DNA of 64,000 nucleotides from Chitinophagaceae bacterium (GTDB lineage Bacteria; Bacteroidota; Bacteroidia; Chitinophagales; Chitinophagaceae): NCBI GenBank assembly GCA_028288585.1, contig JAQBNL010000002.1, positions 33,592 to 97,591 of the forward strand, read 5' to 3'. Shown piece by piece: positions 7,664 to 17,649 of this stretch (position 1 is its first letter; each line of letters starts with the position of its first letter). The notes under the pieces were generated by a model. It saw only the letters and a program-made list of their open reading frames with translations, ran no database searches and was not told where the DNA came from. The position numbers and the translations under genes were made by a program.

Positions 7664-10258
7664 ATGGCCAAATCTACTGCAGATACACCAATGATGCTTC
7701 AGCATAATGCCATAAAGGCAAAGTACCCTGATGCCATATTACTGTTTCGTGTAGGTGATTTTTATGAAACTTTTGGCGCTGATGCTGTAACCGCTTCAAA
7801 GGTACTGGGCATTACTTTAACCAAACGGAACAACAGTTCTCCAACTGCATCCGAACTTGCCGGCTTTCCGCATCATGCCCTAGATACATACCTGCATAAG
7901 CTTGTAAAAGCTGGCTACCGCGTTGCCATATGCGACCAGTTAGAAGACCCAAAACTTGTAAAGGGAATTGTAAAGCGTGGCGTAACAGAAATGATAACTC
8001 CCGGCGTGGCAACCAGTGATAAACTGCTGGAGCATAACCGGAATAATTTTCTATGTGGGTTGCATTTTAATGAAGATAAGTTTGGGTTGGCTTTTTTGGA
8101 TATTTCTACGGGTGAATTTTTTATTGCAGAAGGGGATAGGGAATATGCAGATAAATTATTGCAGAGTTTTCAACCGGCAGAAATTGTATTCCAGCGAAAC
8201 CAGCAAAAGAATTTTAAAAATAATTTCGGCAGTAAATTTTATACCTACACATTAGATGAATGGATATTTGCAGAAGCCTATGCTAAAGAAAGTTTATTAA
8301 AACATTTTGGCACCCAGAGTTTAAAAGGTTTTGGTGTAGAAGATCTGCATGATGGCATTGTTGCCGCAAGCGCTGTGCTGCATTATTTAAAAGATACTGA
8401 ACACCCAAACCTGCAGCACATAACCTCTTTACAAAGAATTGATAAGGCTGATTATTTATGGATGGATCGGTTTACTATCCGCAATCTCGAATTGCTTGGC
8501 GGCGTGGAAGGAAATAATTCTTTATTAAAAGTGTTGGATAATACGGTTTCGCCAATGGGCGCAAGATTACTTAAACGCTGGCTGTTACTGCCTCTTACTA
8601 ATATCAATAAAATAGAAGAGCGTTTGGATTTAGTAGAGTTCTTTATAAAATCGGTAGATATAAGAAATAAAATTTCTCAGTCAGTCAAACAATCGGGCGA
8701 TGTTGAAAGGCTTGTTAGTAAGGTATCTTTAAAAAAAATAAACCCAAGGGAAGTTCTGCAGATTGCCAGGGGATTACAGCAGGTACAATTGATAAAAGCA
8801 CTTTGCGAAAATGCTGAAAATGAATATTTAAAAAGACTGGGAGATTCCCTTAATCCCTGCCAATACATTGCTGATAAAATTGTAAAAGAGATTATTGACA
8901 ATCCTCCCATTGCTACATCCAAAGGAAATGTGATTGCAATGAATGTAGATGAAAGTTTAGATGAGTTAAGAAATATTGCAACACATGGTAAAACCTATTT
9001 GTTGCAATTGCAGAAAAAAGAAAGTGAGGCAACAGGAATTTCATCTTTGCGGATAGGATTTAATAATGTTTTTGGCTATTACCTTGAAGTTACCAACCTG
9101 CATAAGTCAAAAGTTCCGGTTGAATGGATACGCAAACAAACACTTACCAATGCCGAAAGATATATTACGCCGGAGCTAAAAGAATATGAAGAAAAAATTA
9201 CAGGCGCAGAAGAAAAAATCCTGCAGATAGAGCTGCAGATTTTTGAAAAACTTTTAAATGAATTGCAGGATTACATTGCTCCCATGCAGGTGAATGGGCA
9301 TGTAATGGCAGTACTGGATTGCCTTTGCTGCTTTGCCAATAATGCATTGCAATTCAATTATAAAAAACCTGGTTTGCATAATGGCAATGAAATGGAATTA
9401 AAGGAAAGCCGCCATCCTGTTATCGAAAGAAATTTACCGCAGGGTGAAAGTTATATTCCCAATAATATTTTTTTGGATCCTTCTTCTTTGCAGGTAATAA
9501 TTTTAACCGGGCCAAATATGAGTGGTAAAAGCGCTATTCTGCGGCAAACGGCTTTAATAACTTTAATGGCTCACATGGGCAGCTTTGTTCCGGCTGATGA
9601 GGCAAGAATCCCATTGACTGATAAAATATTTACAAGGGTAGGAGCCAATGATAATCTAAGCAGTGGGGAAAGCACGTTTATGGTGGAGATGAATGAAACT
9701 GCCAGCATCATCAATAATATCACTGAAAAAAGTTTGATATTGTTAGATGAAATCGGCCGTGGTACTTCCACTTACGATGGTATTTCCATTGCATGGAGTA
9801 TTGTTGAGTTTTTGCATGCATCTCCTCATGCGCCCAAAACTTTATTTGCCACGCATTATCATGAATTGAATGAGCTGGAAAATAAATTGCCCCGTGTAAA
9901 AAATTATCATGTAACTAATAAAGAAGCAGGCAATAAAATTATTTTTTTAAGAAAACTGGCTGCCGGGGGAAGTACACACAGTTTTGGTATTCATGTAGCA
10001 AAGATGGCGGGAATGCCACCCTCATTAATTCAAAGGGCAAATGAAATTTTAAAGCAACTGGAAACAAAACACGTTGATGAGGGGATAGAAGAAAATGTGA
10101 AAAAACTGTCAACACCCAAATTGCAGTTAAGTATTTTTGATGCGCATTCACAGGCATTTGAAGAAATAAGAAAGATTCTTGAAGCAGTAGATATTAACCG
10201 GTTGACTCCTGTAGAGGCATTATTAAAACTGCAGGAAGTAAAAAATATGGTTAAATAG
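7664..10258 (+). CDS. mutS: DNA mismatch repair protein MutS
   Basis: 864 residues, full length. The mismatch-reading motif is DFYETFGADA (Phe-x-Glu) near residue 35. The ATPase region has Walker A TGPNMSGKSA, then GESTFMVEMNE, Walker B ILLDEIGRGTSTYDG and the His-loop FATHYHEL. The Walker A reads NMSGKSA rather than NMGGKST, a form usual in Bacteroidota. The C-terminus is short of the tetramerisation tail. It starts base-pair mismatch repair by recognising mismatches and recruiting MutL. kynA follows two bases after its stop. Confidence 0.98.
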   Translation: MAKSTADTPMMLQHNAIKAKYPDAILLFRVGDFYETFGADAVTASKVLGITLTKRNNSSPTASELAGFPHHALDTYLHKLVKAGYRVAICDQLEDPKLVKGIVKRGVTEMITPGVATSDKLLEHNRNNFLCGLHFNEDKFGLAFLDISTGEFFIAEGDREYADKLLQSFQPAEIVFQRNQQKNFKNNFGSKFYTYTLDEWIFAEAYAKESLLKHFGTQSLKGFGVEDLHDGIVAASAVLHYLKDTEHPNLQHITSLQRIDKADYLWMDRFTIRNLELLGGVEGNNSLLKVLDNTVSPMGARLLKRWLLLPLTNINKIEERLDLVEFFIKSVDIRNKISQSVKQSGDVERLVSKVSLKKINPREVLQIARGLQQVQLIKALCENAENEYLKRLGDSLNPCQYIADKIVKEIIDNPPIATSKGNVIAMNVDESLDELRNIATHGKTYLLQLQKKESEATGISSLRIGFNNVFGYYLEVTNLHKSKVPVEWIRKQTLTNAERYITPELKEYEEKITGAEEKILQIELQIFEKLLNELQDYIAPMQVNGHVMAVLDCLCCFANNALQFNYKKPGLHNGNEMELKESRHPVIERNLPQGESYIPNNIFLDPSSLQVIILTGPNMSGKSAILRQTALITLMAHMGSFVPADEARIPLTDKIFTRVGANDNLSSGESTFMVEMNETASIINNITEKSLILLDEIGRGTSTYDGISIAWSIVEFLHASPHAPKTLFATHYHELNELENKLPRVKNYHVTNKEAGNKIIFLRKLAAGGSTHSFGIHVAKMAGMPPSLIQRANEILKQLETKHVDEGIEENVKKLSTPKLQLSIFDAHSQAFEEIRKILEAVDINRLTPVEALLKLQEVKNMVK

Positions 10259-10260
10259 TT

Positions 10261-11328
10261 ATGGAAAAGAAAATGTATTACAGCGATTACCTGGAGCTTA
10301 GTAAGCTTCTTGATGCACAGCATCCGGAAAGCTTTAAGATTAATCAGCCGGCACATGATGAAATGCTTTTTATTATTGTTCACCAGGCGTATGAGCTGTG
10401 GTTTAAGCAAATTCTTTTTGAGCTGGAATTTGTTGGCAATGTTTTTAAAAAAGAAAAAATTGATGATAACTCTGAAGATCTGAATCTTGTGAGGCATCGC
10501 CTTCACCGGGTAGTCCGGATTCTTGAACTTTTGAACCAGCAGGTTGGTTTAATGGATACAATGACCCCTTTGGATTTTTTAGAATTCAGGAACCTGCTTA
10601 CTCCTTCTTCAGGTTTTCAAAGTTTACAATTCAGGCTGGTAGAGGCAAAGCTTGGATTAACGATGGATATACGCCACCAGCAGGAATATTATAAACGTAC
10701 CAATGAAGGCGGCTTTACGCAGGAAGATTTTCAGAAAATTAATGAAACTGAAACAGCAGAATCATTATTACAATTGATAAATAACTGGCTTGAAAGAATG
10801 CCTTTTTTTGAAGAGGAATTATGGAAAGATTATCATACACCCGGTGATGATCTGCATCCCTTCTGGAGTGATTACCGGAAAATTTATAAAGATGGATTAA
10901 CAGAAAGAGAAGCTTCTAACATTAATTATTTCGATCTTCTTTTTTTTGAGAACAGGAATACTTTAAGTGATGAACTGGCATCGCTAAATAAAACAACTTT
11001 ATCAGCAACCGCTATGAGGGCTGGCTTATTTATTATGTTGTACAGGGATTTTCCTGTGTTTCAAACATCTTACCAAATACTGGATAGTCTTGTTGAAATT
11101 GATCATCAAATGGCAGGCTGGAGGCATAAACATTTAGTTATGGTACGCCGGATGATAGGGATGAGGACAGGAACAGGAGGCACTTCGGGGTCAGGATACC
11201 TGGAAGGAGCATTAACCAAACATAATATCTTCAGGGATATTGAAGGCCTTTCTACTTTTTTAATAGAAAGAAAAAAACTGCCTAAGCTTCCTCCAGCATT
11301 AATAAAAAAATTAAGTTATTCTTTATAA
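10261..11328 (+). CDS. kynA: Tryptophan 2,3-dioxygenase
   Basis: 355 residues. Signature stretches: HDEMLFIIVHQAYELWFKQ near the N-terminus (substrate site), FRNLLTPSSGFQSLQFRLVE, and WRHKHLVMVRRMIGMRTGTGGTSGS, which holds the haem-ligand His and the substrate-contact loop. It opens the indole ring to make N-formylkynurenine, the first step of kynurenine-type tryptophan breakdown. No other kyn gene is in the window. Start is 2 bases after the mutS stop, so probably one transcript despite unrelated functions. Confidence 0.97.
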   Translation: MEKKMYYSDYLELSKLLDAQHPESFKINQPAHDEMLFIIVHQAYELWFKQILFELEFVGNVFKKEKIDDNSEDLNLVRHRLHRVVRILELLNQQVGLMDTMTPLDFLEFRNLLTPSSGFQSLQFRLVEAKLGLTMDIRHQQEYYKRTNEGGFTQEDFQKINETETAESLLQLINNWLERMPFFEEELWKDYHTPGDDLHPFWSDYRKIYKDGLTEREASNINYFDLLFFENRNTLSDELASLNKTTLSATAMRAGLFIMLYRDFPVFQTSYQILDSLVEIDHQMAGWRHKHLVMVRRMIGMRTGTGGTSGSGYLEGALTKHNIFRDIEGLSTFLIERKKLPKLPPALIKKLSYSL

Positions 11329-11368
11329 TTATTCCTTATTGAATAAAAAATAATAGTTTGTAATTATT

Positions 11369-12118
11369 ATGGATAGGGAAGATATAAGCCTGAATAAGTT
11401 TATAAGCGAAACGGGCTTTTGCTCCAGGCGGGAAGCCGATAAATTAATTGAAGCAGGAAGAGTTACCGTAAATGGTAAACTGCCTAAACTAGGTAATCGT
11501 GTTAGCTACGATGATATAATTAAAATTGATGGAGAATCGTTAAAGCCAAAAGATAAGCCAATCTATATTGCGTTCAATAAACCCATTGGCGTTTCCAGTA
11601 CAACCGATCGTAAAGACAAATACAATATCATAGATTATATAAATCATCCCCAAAGAATATTTCCCATAGGCAGGCTGGATAAGCCTTCGGAGGGATTGAT
11701 TTTTTTAACCAATGACGGTGACATTGTAAATAAAATACTGCGTGCAGGCAATAATCATGCAAAAGAATATATCGTTACCGTTGATAAACCGGTTACGCCT
11801 GATTTTATAAAGCGCATGGGTAACGGCATAAAAATTTTAGAAACCGTTACACAAAAATGTTTTGTAAAGCAGGAGGGCAAATATGTTTTCAGGATAATAC
11901 TTACACAGGGATTGAACAGGCAGATAAGAAGAATGTGTGAGGTATTGAATTACCATGTAACAAAACTTGTTCGTACCAGGATCATGAATATTACTTTATC
12001 TGGAATTGCGCCCGGCAAATGGCGGTATTTATCTCCACAGGAAATTGATGCAATAAATAAGCTGGTTGCAAATTCGATAAAAACAAAAGAGGCATCGGTG
12101 GGTAAGAATAAAAAATAA
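11369..12118 (+). CDS. rluF: RluF-type 23S rRNA pseudouridine synthase
   Basis: 249 residues: an S4 RNA-binding domain ([20 protein letters not shown], residues about 8-60) followed by a RsuA/RluB-E/F catalytic domain. The catalytic Asp lies in [18 protein letters not shown], and [17 protein letters not shown] is the closing family motif. RluF modifies a uridine in helix 74 of 23S rRNA. The [16 protein letters not shown] stretch matches RluF better than RluB. A repeat with a strong hairpin separates it from the convergent gene downstream. Confidence 0.9.
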   Translation: MDREDISLNKFISETGFCSRREADKLIEAGRVTVNGKLPKLGNRVSYDDIIKIDGESLKPKDKPIYIAFNKPIGVSSTTDRKDKYNIIDYINHPQRIFPIGRLDKPSEGLIFLTNDGDIVNKILRAGNNHAKEYIVTVDKPVTPDFIKRMGNGIKILETVTQKCFVKQEGKYVFRIILTQGLNRQIRRMCEVLNYHVTKLVRTRIMNITLSGIAPGKWRYLSPQEIDAINKLVANSIKTKEASVGKNKK

Positions 12119-12136
12119 TTCTTCTATAAATGCATT

Positions 12137-12230
12137 TTCTAATTGAGCTAAAGCCCGGTAATGGTTTGGATGTTAGTCCCGGCCTTAAGGCTGGGGTTAC
12201 AAAAGTTTGATGGCAAGGGCTTTACCCAAT
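12137..12230. repeat. Intergenic repeat with GC-rich hairpin between convergent genes
   Basis: Contains the palindrome CCCGGCCTTAAGGCTGGG (12178-12195) flanked by outer arms GCTAAAGCCC and GGGCTTTACC in opposite orientation. This nested symmetry looks like a REP-type intergenic element that could also end transcription from both sides (rluF and the TIM-barrel gene converge here). No run of T follows the inner hairpin, so a classical terminator is not certain. Confidence 0.5.
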
Positions 12231-12233
12231 GGT

Positions 12234-13046
12234 TTATACGCGGTATCTTTCCCTCAAAAAATTCATCATGTATTCATTTACGTCCCACTGGTTGGTAACC
12301 GGTTGTTTTGTAAATGGCAGGTTCATCATATAAGGATAAGGCCCAAACTCGGGGGTTATGGTTATCTCTTTTTTATCTGCTTTTTTCAATTTCAGTATTT
12401 TATCCCAACAACTTAAATGAAATTGCAATGCATCATTGTATGCAGGATCACGGGGGTCTGTTACCTGGGGGCCTTCGGCAAAGCCTACCCGTGCATGAAT
12501 GTGATCAGTTCTGGAGATGGCCAAATCAACAGCTTCTCTTTGATCATCCAATAAAGTTTCAGCAGTATTACACCAGTGAGAAATGTCAAGTGTGATCCTT
12601 AAACCAGGTAAGTTCTCTAAATATTGTTTCGTAATATGGGCAGCGAAACTAAATTTTCCACGATGTGTTTCATGAATGATGGCAACCCCTGTTTCCTTTG
12701 CCACATCTTTTGCTAATGAGATCAAATTATTATTTTGCTCAAAGGAATAATAATCTTTTCCTGTTTGTGAATTGATAAAAAGAGGGTTTGCAGCAGCTAA
12801 ATTGCGGAGGCGAACTTCAAATTCTTTATAATGTTTTTTAAAGTCTGGCTCAACTGTTTCCCAATGCTGCCCGATAAGCTTAAGGTCATACTTTGCAAGC
12901 CCGGCAAGCATTTCGGCCTTTTCAATTTCAGCTGGAGGTAGGCTGGCTTCTATCCCGTTATACCCTGATAATTTAGCCCGGTTTAAAAAAATATCCCAGG
13001 ATGTATCTTCCTGGCCCCAGCGTGGACAAAAGAATAATATACTCAT
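12234..13046 (-). CDS. Sugar phosphate isomerase/epimerase-like TIM-barrel protein
   Basis: 270 residues of the xylose-isomerase-like AP-endonuclease 2 fold. Typical elements: WDIFLNRAKLSGYNGIEASLP at the N-terminus, GVAIIHETHRGKFSF, LRITLDISHWCN (metal-ligand D and H) and DHIHARVGFAEGPQV (metal-ligand H), then ITPEFGPYPYM. These would bind a divalent metal and isomerise a small sugar or polyol; substrate unknown. No signal peptide, so cytoplasmic. Stands alone between rluF and the cysteine desulfurase. Confidence 0.85.
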   Translation of the reverse strand: MSILFFCPRWGQEDTSWDIFLNRAKLSGYNGIEASLPPAEIEKAEMLAGLAKYDLKLIGQHWETVEPDFKKHYKEFEVRLRNLAAANPLFINSQTGKDYYSFEQNNNLISLAKDVAKETGVAIIHETHRGKFSFAAHITKQYLENLPGLRITLDISHWCNTAETLLDDQREAVDLAISRTDHIHARVGFAEGPQVTDPRDPAYNDALQFHLSCWDKILKLKKADKKEITITPEFGPYPYMMNLPFTKQPVTNQWDVNEYMMNFLRERYRV

Positions 13047-13316
13047 AGTAACAAGGAGGCTTGTCTTTAGTCTGCAAGAATAATGTTTTCAACTTATCCA
13101 CAAAATTTTAATTATGGCCTGCAATTTGTCTTTGTTATTTTAAAACAAAAAATGGGACCAAATGAATGGGATGAAAATCCTGCAGAAATTGATTCTTTTT
13201 AATTTCTAAAACACCTGAATATGTATTTGCTGACCCACACTAAACTTGGAAGATTTATTATTGAATCCTACAATGAACTTCTCTTATTGATAATGAGATA
13301 GTGAGCTTGAGAAAAA
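13047..13316. other. Gene-free 270-bp spacer
   Basis: AT-rich spacer between two minus-strand genes. I see no attC-like element, tRNA or convincing hairpin. A 16-codon open frame near 13151 (MGPNEWDENPAEIDSF) is too short to call. It must carry the promoter of the TIM-barrel gene. Confidence 0.5.
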
Positions 13317-14456
13317 CTAAATTAATTCCTTTAAGGTTTCCACCACATAATCTATTTCTTCTGCTGTATTGTATTTGCTAAAGGAGAATCTTACCGTTAC
13401 ATGGTCAGGATTATTACTAATAGCCCGGATAACATGACTGCCGGTATCAGCCCCTGACGTGCAGGCGCTACCCCCACTTGCACAAATATTATGGATGTCA
13501 AGATTAAAAAGAAGCATTTCAGACCTGTCAGATTTTGGGAAACTTACATTTAAAACCGTGTATAAACTTTTACCAAGATGATCTCCATTAAAAACTACTG
13601 AGGGAATATTTTTTTCGAGTTGTTGGGTCATATAATTTTTCAGGTTCTTAATTGTTGCACTATCGGCTTCATAATTTTCAGCAGCAAGCTCAAGCGCTTT
13701 TGCAAAGCCTACAATTCCATATAAATTTTCGGTGCCTGCCCTCATGTTACGCTCCTGTCCTCCGCCATGTACAAATGGTTTTATTTTAATGTTCTCATTT
13801 ACATATAAGATACCTACACCTTTTGGACCGTGAAATTTATGGGCAGCGCCGGTTATAAAATGTACCGGTGTGTTTCCCAGGTCGAATGGAAAATGTCCAA
13901 CCGTTTGTACAGTATCTGAATGAAAAACAGCATTGTATTTTTTACAAATATCTCCAACGGCATCGATGTCTAAAATATTTCCAATCTCATTGTTTGCATG
14001 CATCAGGCTAACCAAACATTTTTCTTTGCTTTGCGATAACAGGTTTTCAAGATCATCCAGATCGATGTGTCCATTGCGTAAAACCTTTACATAGCTTACT
14101 TCTGCTTCGCCTGTTTTTTGTAAATTTTCTACTGTATGCAGCGTAGCATGATGTTCGATTGGAGAGCTGATGATACGTTTACAATCCAAATCTCTTACCG
14201 CTGCATTTATTGCGGTATTACTGCTTTCAGTTCCGCCACTGGTAAAAAATATTTCTGCAGGATGTGCATTTAGAATTTTAGCCACCGATTTTCTCGCATT
14301 CTCAATGGCCATTCTTGTTTCCCTTCCGTAAGAATAAATAGAAGAAGGGTTACCAAATTTTTCAGTCAGGTAAGGCATCATCGCATCAAGCACCTGCGGG
14401 TCAAGCGAAGTGGTGGCAGCGTTATCGAAGTATATGCGATCCATATTCTTAGTCAT
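13317..14456 (-). CDS. Cysteine desulfurase (IscS/NifS family)
   Basis: 379 residues. FDNAATTSLDP at the N-terminus, FTSGGTESSNTAI, the PLP-binding Lys in GAAHKFHGPKG, and the sulfur-accepting Cys in CASGGSACTSGADTGSH. It removes sulfur from cysteine for Fe-S cluster or thio-tRNA synthesis. The short active-site loop and overall length match group I enzymes (IscS/NifS). No iscU lies beside it, so a role in tRNA thiolation is possible. An alternative start at MDRIYF is four codons downstream. Confidence 0.93.
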   Translation of the reverse strand: MTKNMDRIYFDNAATTSLDPQVLDAMMPYLTEKFGNPSSIYSYGRETRMAIENARKSVAKILNAHPAEIFFTSGGTESSNTAINAAVRDLDCKRIISSPIEHHATLHTVENLQKTGEAEVSYVKVLRNGHIDLDDLENLLSQSKEKCLVSLMHANNEIGNILDIDAVGDICKKYNAVFHSDTVQTVGHFPFDLGNTPVHFITGAAHKFHGPKGVGILYVNENIKIKPFVHGGGQERNMRAGTENLYGIVGFAKALELAAENYEADSATIKNLKNYMTQQLEKNIPSVVFNGDHLGKSLYTVLNVSFPKSDRSEMLLFNLDIHNICASGGSACTSGADTGSHVIRAISNNPDHVTVRFSFSKYNTAEEIDYVVETLKELI

Positions 14457-14522
14457 TTGTCATTGGGTAATCAAGTCAATAGTTAATAGAAAAAGTCAAT
14501 AACTCAATGACTCATTGACCGG

Positions 14523-15902
14523 TTACATCACCTCGCTGATATCCTGCATCAGTTTGCGGGCAATATTTTGTGCTGTTGTTTCAAAATTGCTTTCAGAATA
14601 AATTCTTATGATAGGCTCTGTATTACTTGTACGCAGGTGAACCCAATCATTATCAAATTCTATTTTCAACCCGTCATCTGTATTAATGGGATTGTGTTTA
14701 TATTTCTCTTTTATCTTTTTAAAAATTTCTTTTACATCAACATTTTTTTCTAAAGAAATTTTATTTTTAGAAATAAAATAATCAGGATAAGAACCTCTTA
14801 ATTGTTTAATGCTTTTTTTAGAATTGGCAAGATGCGTAAGAAATAATCCTATACCAATCAACGCATCTCTTCCATAATGAAAATCCGGAACGATAATTCC
14901 TCCATTTCCTTCACCACCGATTACGGCATTTACCGCTTTCATTTTATTTACCACATTTACTTCACCAACTGCTGAAGGAAAATATTTGCCGCCATGCTTT
15001 TCTGTAATATCTTTTAATGCTTTTGTAGAAGACATATTGCTTACAGTATTCCCGCTTCTTTTGCTTAAAACATAATCTGCTACAGCCACCAAAGTATATT
15101 CTTCGCCAAACATGCTTCCGTCTTCACAAACAAAACAAACACGGTCCACATCGGGGTCTACTGCAATACCAAGATGAGCTTCATTCTTTTGCACGGCGGC
15201 GCTCAGCCCTGATAAATGTTCGGGAAGCGGCTCGGGATTGTGTGCAAACTGGCCATTCACTTCTTCATTCAAAGTAATAACCTCCTTTACTCCCAGGGCT
15301 TTTAATAAGGCAGGAATAAAAGTGGCACCTGTACTGTTAATGCCATCAACTGCTATTTTAAATTTTGATTTTTTTATTGCAGCAACATCTACCAGTTCAT
15401 AATTCACTACAGCATCAATATGTTTTTGCATGTACGAATCATCTTTTGTGCAGGTACCTAATTTATCAACCGGAACAAAATCAAAATTCTCTTTCTCTGC
15501 CAATTGCAAAACAGATTGTCCTTCTTCAGCATTTATAAATTCGCCGTTATGGTTTAAGAGTTTTAGCGCATTCCATTCTTTGGGATTATGACTTGCCGTG
15601 ATAATAATGCCACCGGCTGCACCCTCAGCTTTTACCGCCATTTCAACAGTAGGCGTAGTGCTTAATTCAAGATCTATCACATCAAAACCAAGAGCCAGCA
15701 AGGTACTTACTACCAGCCTGTTAACCAGTTCGCCGCTAATGCGTCCATCTCTGCCAATAATAATTTTTTTGTTATTGCTTTTTTCAGATACCCAGCTGCC
15801 ATAAGCTGCTGTGAATTTTACAATATCCAATGGTGAAAGATTGTCTCCCGGCTTTCCTCCAATTGTTCCGCGTATACCGGATATGCTTTTTATCAATGCC
15901 AC
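14523..15902 (-). CDS. glmM: Phosphohexomutase, GlmM / phosphomannomutase type
   Basis: 459 residues, four-domain alpha-D-phosphohexomutase. Active-site phosphoserine loop IIITASHNPKEWNALK; metal loop AVDPDVDRVCF; sugar-binding loop GEGNGG; phosphate-binding loop RTSNTEPIIRIYSES. In Bacteroidota this group serves as phosphoglucosamine mutase (GlcN-6-P to GlcN-1-P for peptidoglycan and LPS), but phosphomannomutase activity cannot be excluded. Cytoplasmic. It lies 66 bp upstream, in transcription order, of the cysteine desulfurase and is divergent from the methyltransferase at 15996. Confidence 0.88.
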   Translation of the reverse strand: MALIKSISGIRGTIGGKPGDNLSPLDIVKFTAAYGSWVSEKSNNKKIIIGRDGRISGELVNRLVVSTLLALGFDVIDLELSTTPTVEMAVKAEGAAGGIIITASHNPKEWNALKLLNHNGEFINAEEGQSVLQLAEKENFDFVPVDKLGTCTKDDSYMQKHIDAVVNYELVDVAAIKKSKFKIAVDGINSTGATFIPALLKALGVKEVITLNEEVNGQFAHNPEPLPEHLSGLSAAVQKNEAHLGIAVDPDVDRVCFVCEDGSMFGEEYTLVAVADYVLSKRSGNTVSNMSSTKALKDITEKHGGKYFPSAVGEVNVVNKMKAVNAVIGGEGNGGIIVPDFHYGRDALIGIGLFLTHLANSKKSIKQLRGSYPDYFISKNKISLEKNVDVKEIFKKIKEKYKHNPINTDDGLKIEFDNDWVHLRTSNTEPIIRIYSESNFETTAQNIARKLMQDISEVM

Positions 15903-15995
15903 TTTTCCTGTGTTTTAAGGATGCAAATGTAAATAAAAAATGCCCGATGGTCTTGTTGCTTTTCGTTTCATTAATTTGCATGATTATTTTATAAC

Positions 15996-16742
15996 ATGAC
16001 GGTAACAACGTGGTTTAAAGACTGGTTCAATTCTCCTTATTACTACCAGCTTTACTTTAAGCGGGATGAGGCAGAGGCTGCGGCTTTCATTAACAAGCTT
16101 ATAGACCATCTTAAACCGCAGCCGGGCACTGAAATGCTGGACGTAGCCTGCGGAAAGGGAAGACATTCCATACAACTGGCGGATAAGGGATTTAAAGTAA
16201 CAGGCATTGATCTTTCGGAAGATAGTATACGTGAGGCTAAAGAAAGTGAATCGGAGAATCTTGAATTTTTTGTACATGATATGCGGCTGCCTTTCAGGAT
16301 AAATTATTTTGATTATGCATTTAATTTTTTCACCAGCTTTGGATACTTCAGAACCCGGAGAGAGCACGATAATGCCATCCGGACCATTGCGCAATCTTTA
16401 AAGCCTGACGGGTTTTTTGTAATGGACTACCTGAATGTGCATTATGCCGAAGACCACTTAGTGCATAAAAGTGAAAAGCAGATTGATGATGTAAATTATT
16501 ACATAACCAAATGGTTTGATGAAACCCATTTTTATAAAAAGATAGTGGTTGAAGATGACCATTTAGAGGAGCCTTTAGAGTATACAGAAAAGGTTGCCAA
16601 GTTTACATTAGGAGATTTTACGGAAATGTTTGCCTACCAGGATTTGCAGATACAGGAAGTTTTTGGCGACTACCAGTTTAATGATTATGATGTAAAAAAA
16701 TCCCCGAGGTTGATTATGATTGCGAAGAAGGTGGTGAAGTAG
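15996..16742 (+). CDS. Class I SAM-dependent methyltransferase, substrate unknown
   Basis: 248 residues. Motif I reads MLDVACGKGRHSIQLADKGF, motif II VTGIDLSEDSI, followed by VHDMRLPF and NFFTSFGYFRT. The WFKDWFNSPYYYQLYFKRDE N-terminus is typical of a small conserved Bacteroidota methyltransferase group of unknown target. It converges on the DUF922 gene with 7 bases between the two stops. Confidence 0.85.
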   Translation: MTVTTWFKDWFNSPYYYQLYFKRDEAEAAAFINKLIDHLKPQPGTEMLDVACGKGRHSIQLADKGFKVTGIDLSEDSIREAKESESENLEFFVHDMRLPFRINYFDYAFNFFTSFGYFRTRREHDNAIRTIAQSLKPDGFFVMDYLNVHYAEDHLVHKSEKQIDDVNYYITKWFDETHFYKKIVVEDDHLEEPLEYTEKVAKFTLGDFTEMFAYQDLQIQEVFGDYQFNDYDVKKSPRLIMIAKKVVK

Positions 16743-16749
16743 TTCCCTT

Positions 16750-17592
16750 TTATTTTGTATAATTACTTAACTCATTTAGCTCTTTGCTTATTGTAGTTGT
16801 CCATTCTATTTGTCTTTGGCGATTAAGACCATGACTCGTTTCTTTCTCATATAATTCTTGCCTGTCTAAATACAAGGCATATGTATCTTTGAATATGATA
16901 TCTGCATCAGGATTAATATTAAATACTGTCAATTTTTTTTCCTGAAGTTTCTTTCTTAACTGCCTTGCATAAACTTCGCATAAATCAAAATGCCCTTGTT
17001 CATGCTCTAACAAATCTGCACGGTCTTTTTGGTCAGGTCTTACCCAACTCAGATTGCAGTTAAAAGTATTTGTGACAAATATTTTTGTCTTGGTAAGTAT
17101 GTTTACGTAGTTGCTTTGGAAGCCAAAACCACAATATGTTTGAGCCGCAACCTCGGGGTTTAGAGTTGATTTTGGTGTTCCTTTAAAATCTTCCCAGGTC
17201 AACTTTCTGTTTTTGGTCCACTCAATTTCTTTTTCATGCTTTCTGAATTCAGGAACTCTATAAATTTTTGCAGTAAGTCTTTCGCAACTACTCCAGCGAT
17301 CAGGGCTTTTATGTTCAATAATTTTTATAATATTTCCACCATTTTGCCTTGCCAGTTGTTTAAGCTTATCAACGACTTCAAAATACGTGCAGTTCGTTGA
17401 TAGGCCATTATCTCCTGATTTGATTGAACCAATCTCAATTCCATCATTTATAAAATTATCCTGTTGCTGTAGTACCAAAACGAAATCAGTATCTGAAAGC
17501 GGCGCTTGTCTTGAAGTTATTGTTGAACCAATTTTTGGCGAGCAAGAATAAAATATTGTCGTTAGGAAAGCAAAATAAAAGAGTGTTTTCAT
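16750..17592 (-). CDS. DUF922-type putative zinc protease lipoprotein
   Basis: 280 residues. The N-terminus LFYFAFLTTIFYSCS is a lipoprotein signal with the lipobox Cys at about residue 17. Near residue 210, LLEHEQGHFDLCEVYARQL holds the HExxH metal site characteristic of DUF922 (a secreted Zn-dependent peptidase family). WTKNRKLTWEDFKGTP matches the start of that domain. Probably anchored facing the periplasm. It has no attC-like element after its stop, so it may be chromosomal rather than a cassette, though it borders the first island. Confidence 0.75.
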   Translation of the reverse strand: MKTLFYFAFLTTIFYSCSPKIGSTITSRQAPLSDTDFVLVLQQQDNFINDGIEIGSIKSGDNGLSTNCTYFEVVDKLKQLARQNGGNIIKIIEHKSPDRWSSCERLTAKIYRVPEFRKHEKEIEWTKNRKLTWEDFKGTPKSTLNPEVAAQTYCGFGFQSNYVNILTKTKIFVTNTFNCNLSWVRPDQKDRADLLEHEQGHFDLCEVYARQLRKKLQEKKLTVFNINPDADIIFKDTYALYLDRQELYEKETSHGLNRQRQIEWTTTISKELNELSNYTK

Positions 17593-17649
17593 AATTAGCT
17601 ATATAAATTAGGGTCGATAAATTTAAGACGTTTTTGGTTATTAGTTTAA

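Noticed and set aside
10030-10506. 158-aa minus-strand ORF across mutS/kynA junction
   Set aside because: Shadow of both genes; low-complexity sequence.
10261-11328. kynA and mutS as a functional partnership
   Set aside because: Only adjacency supports it; spacing of two bases suggests shared transcription, not shared function.
15984-16394. 136-aa minus-strand ORF opposite the methyltransferase
   Set aside because: Shadow; the plus-strand frame carries the SAM motifs.
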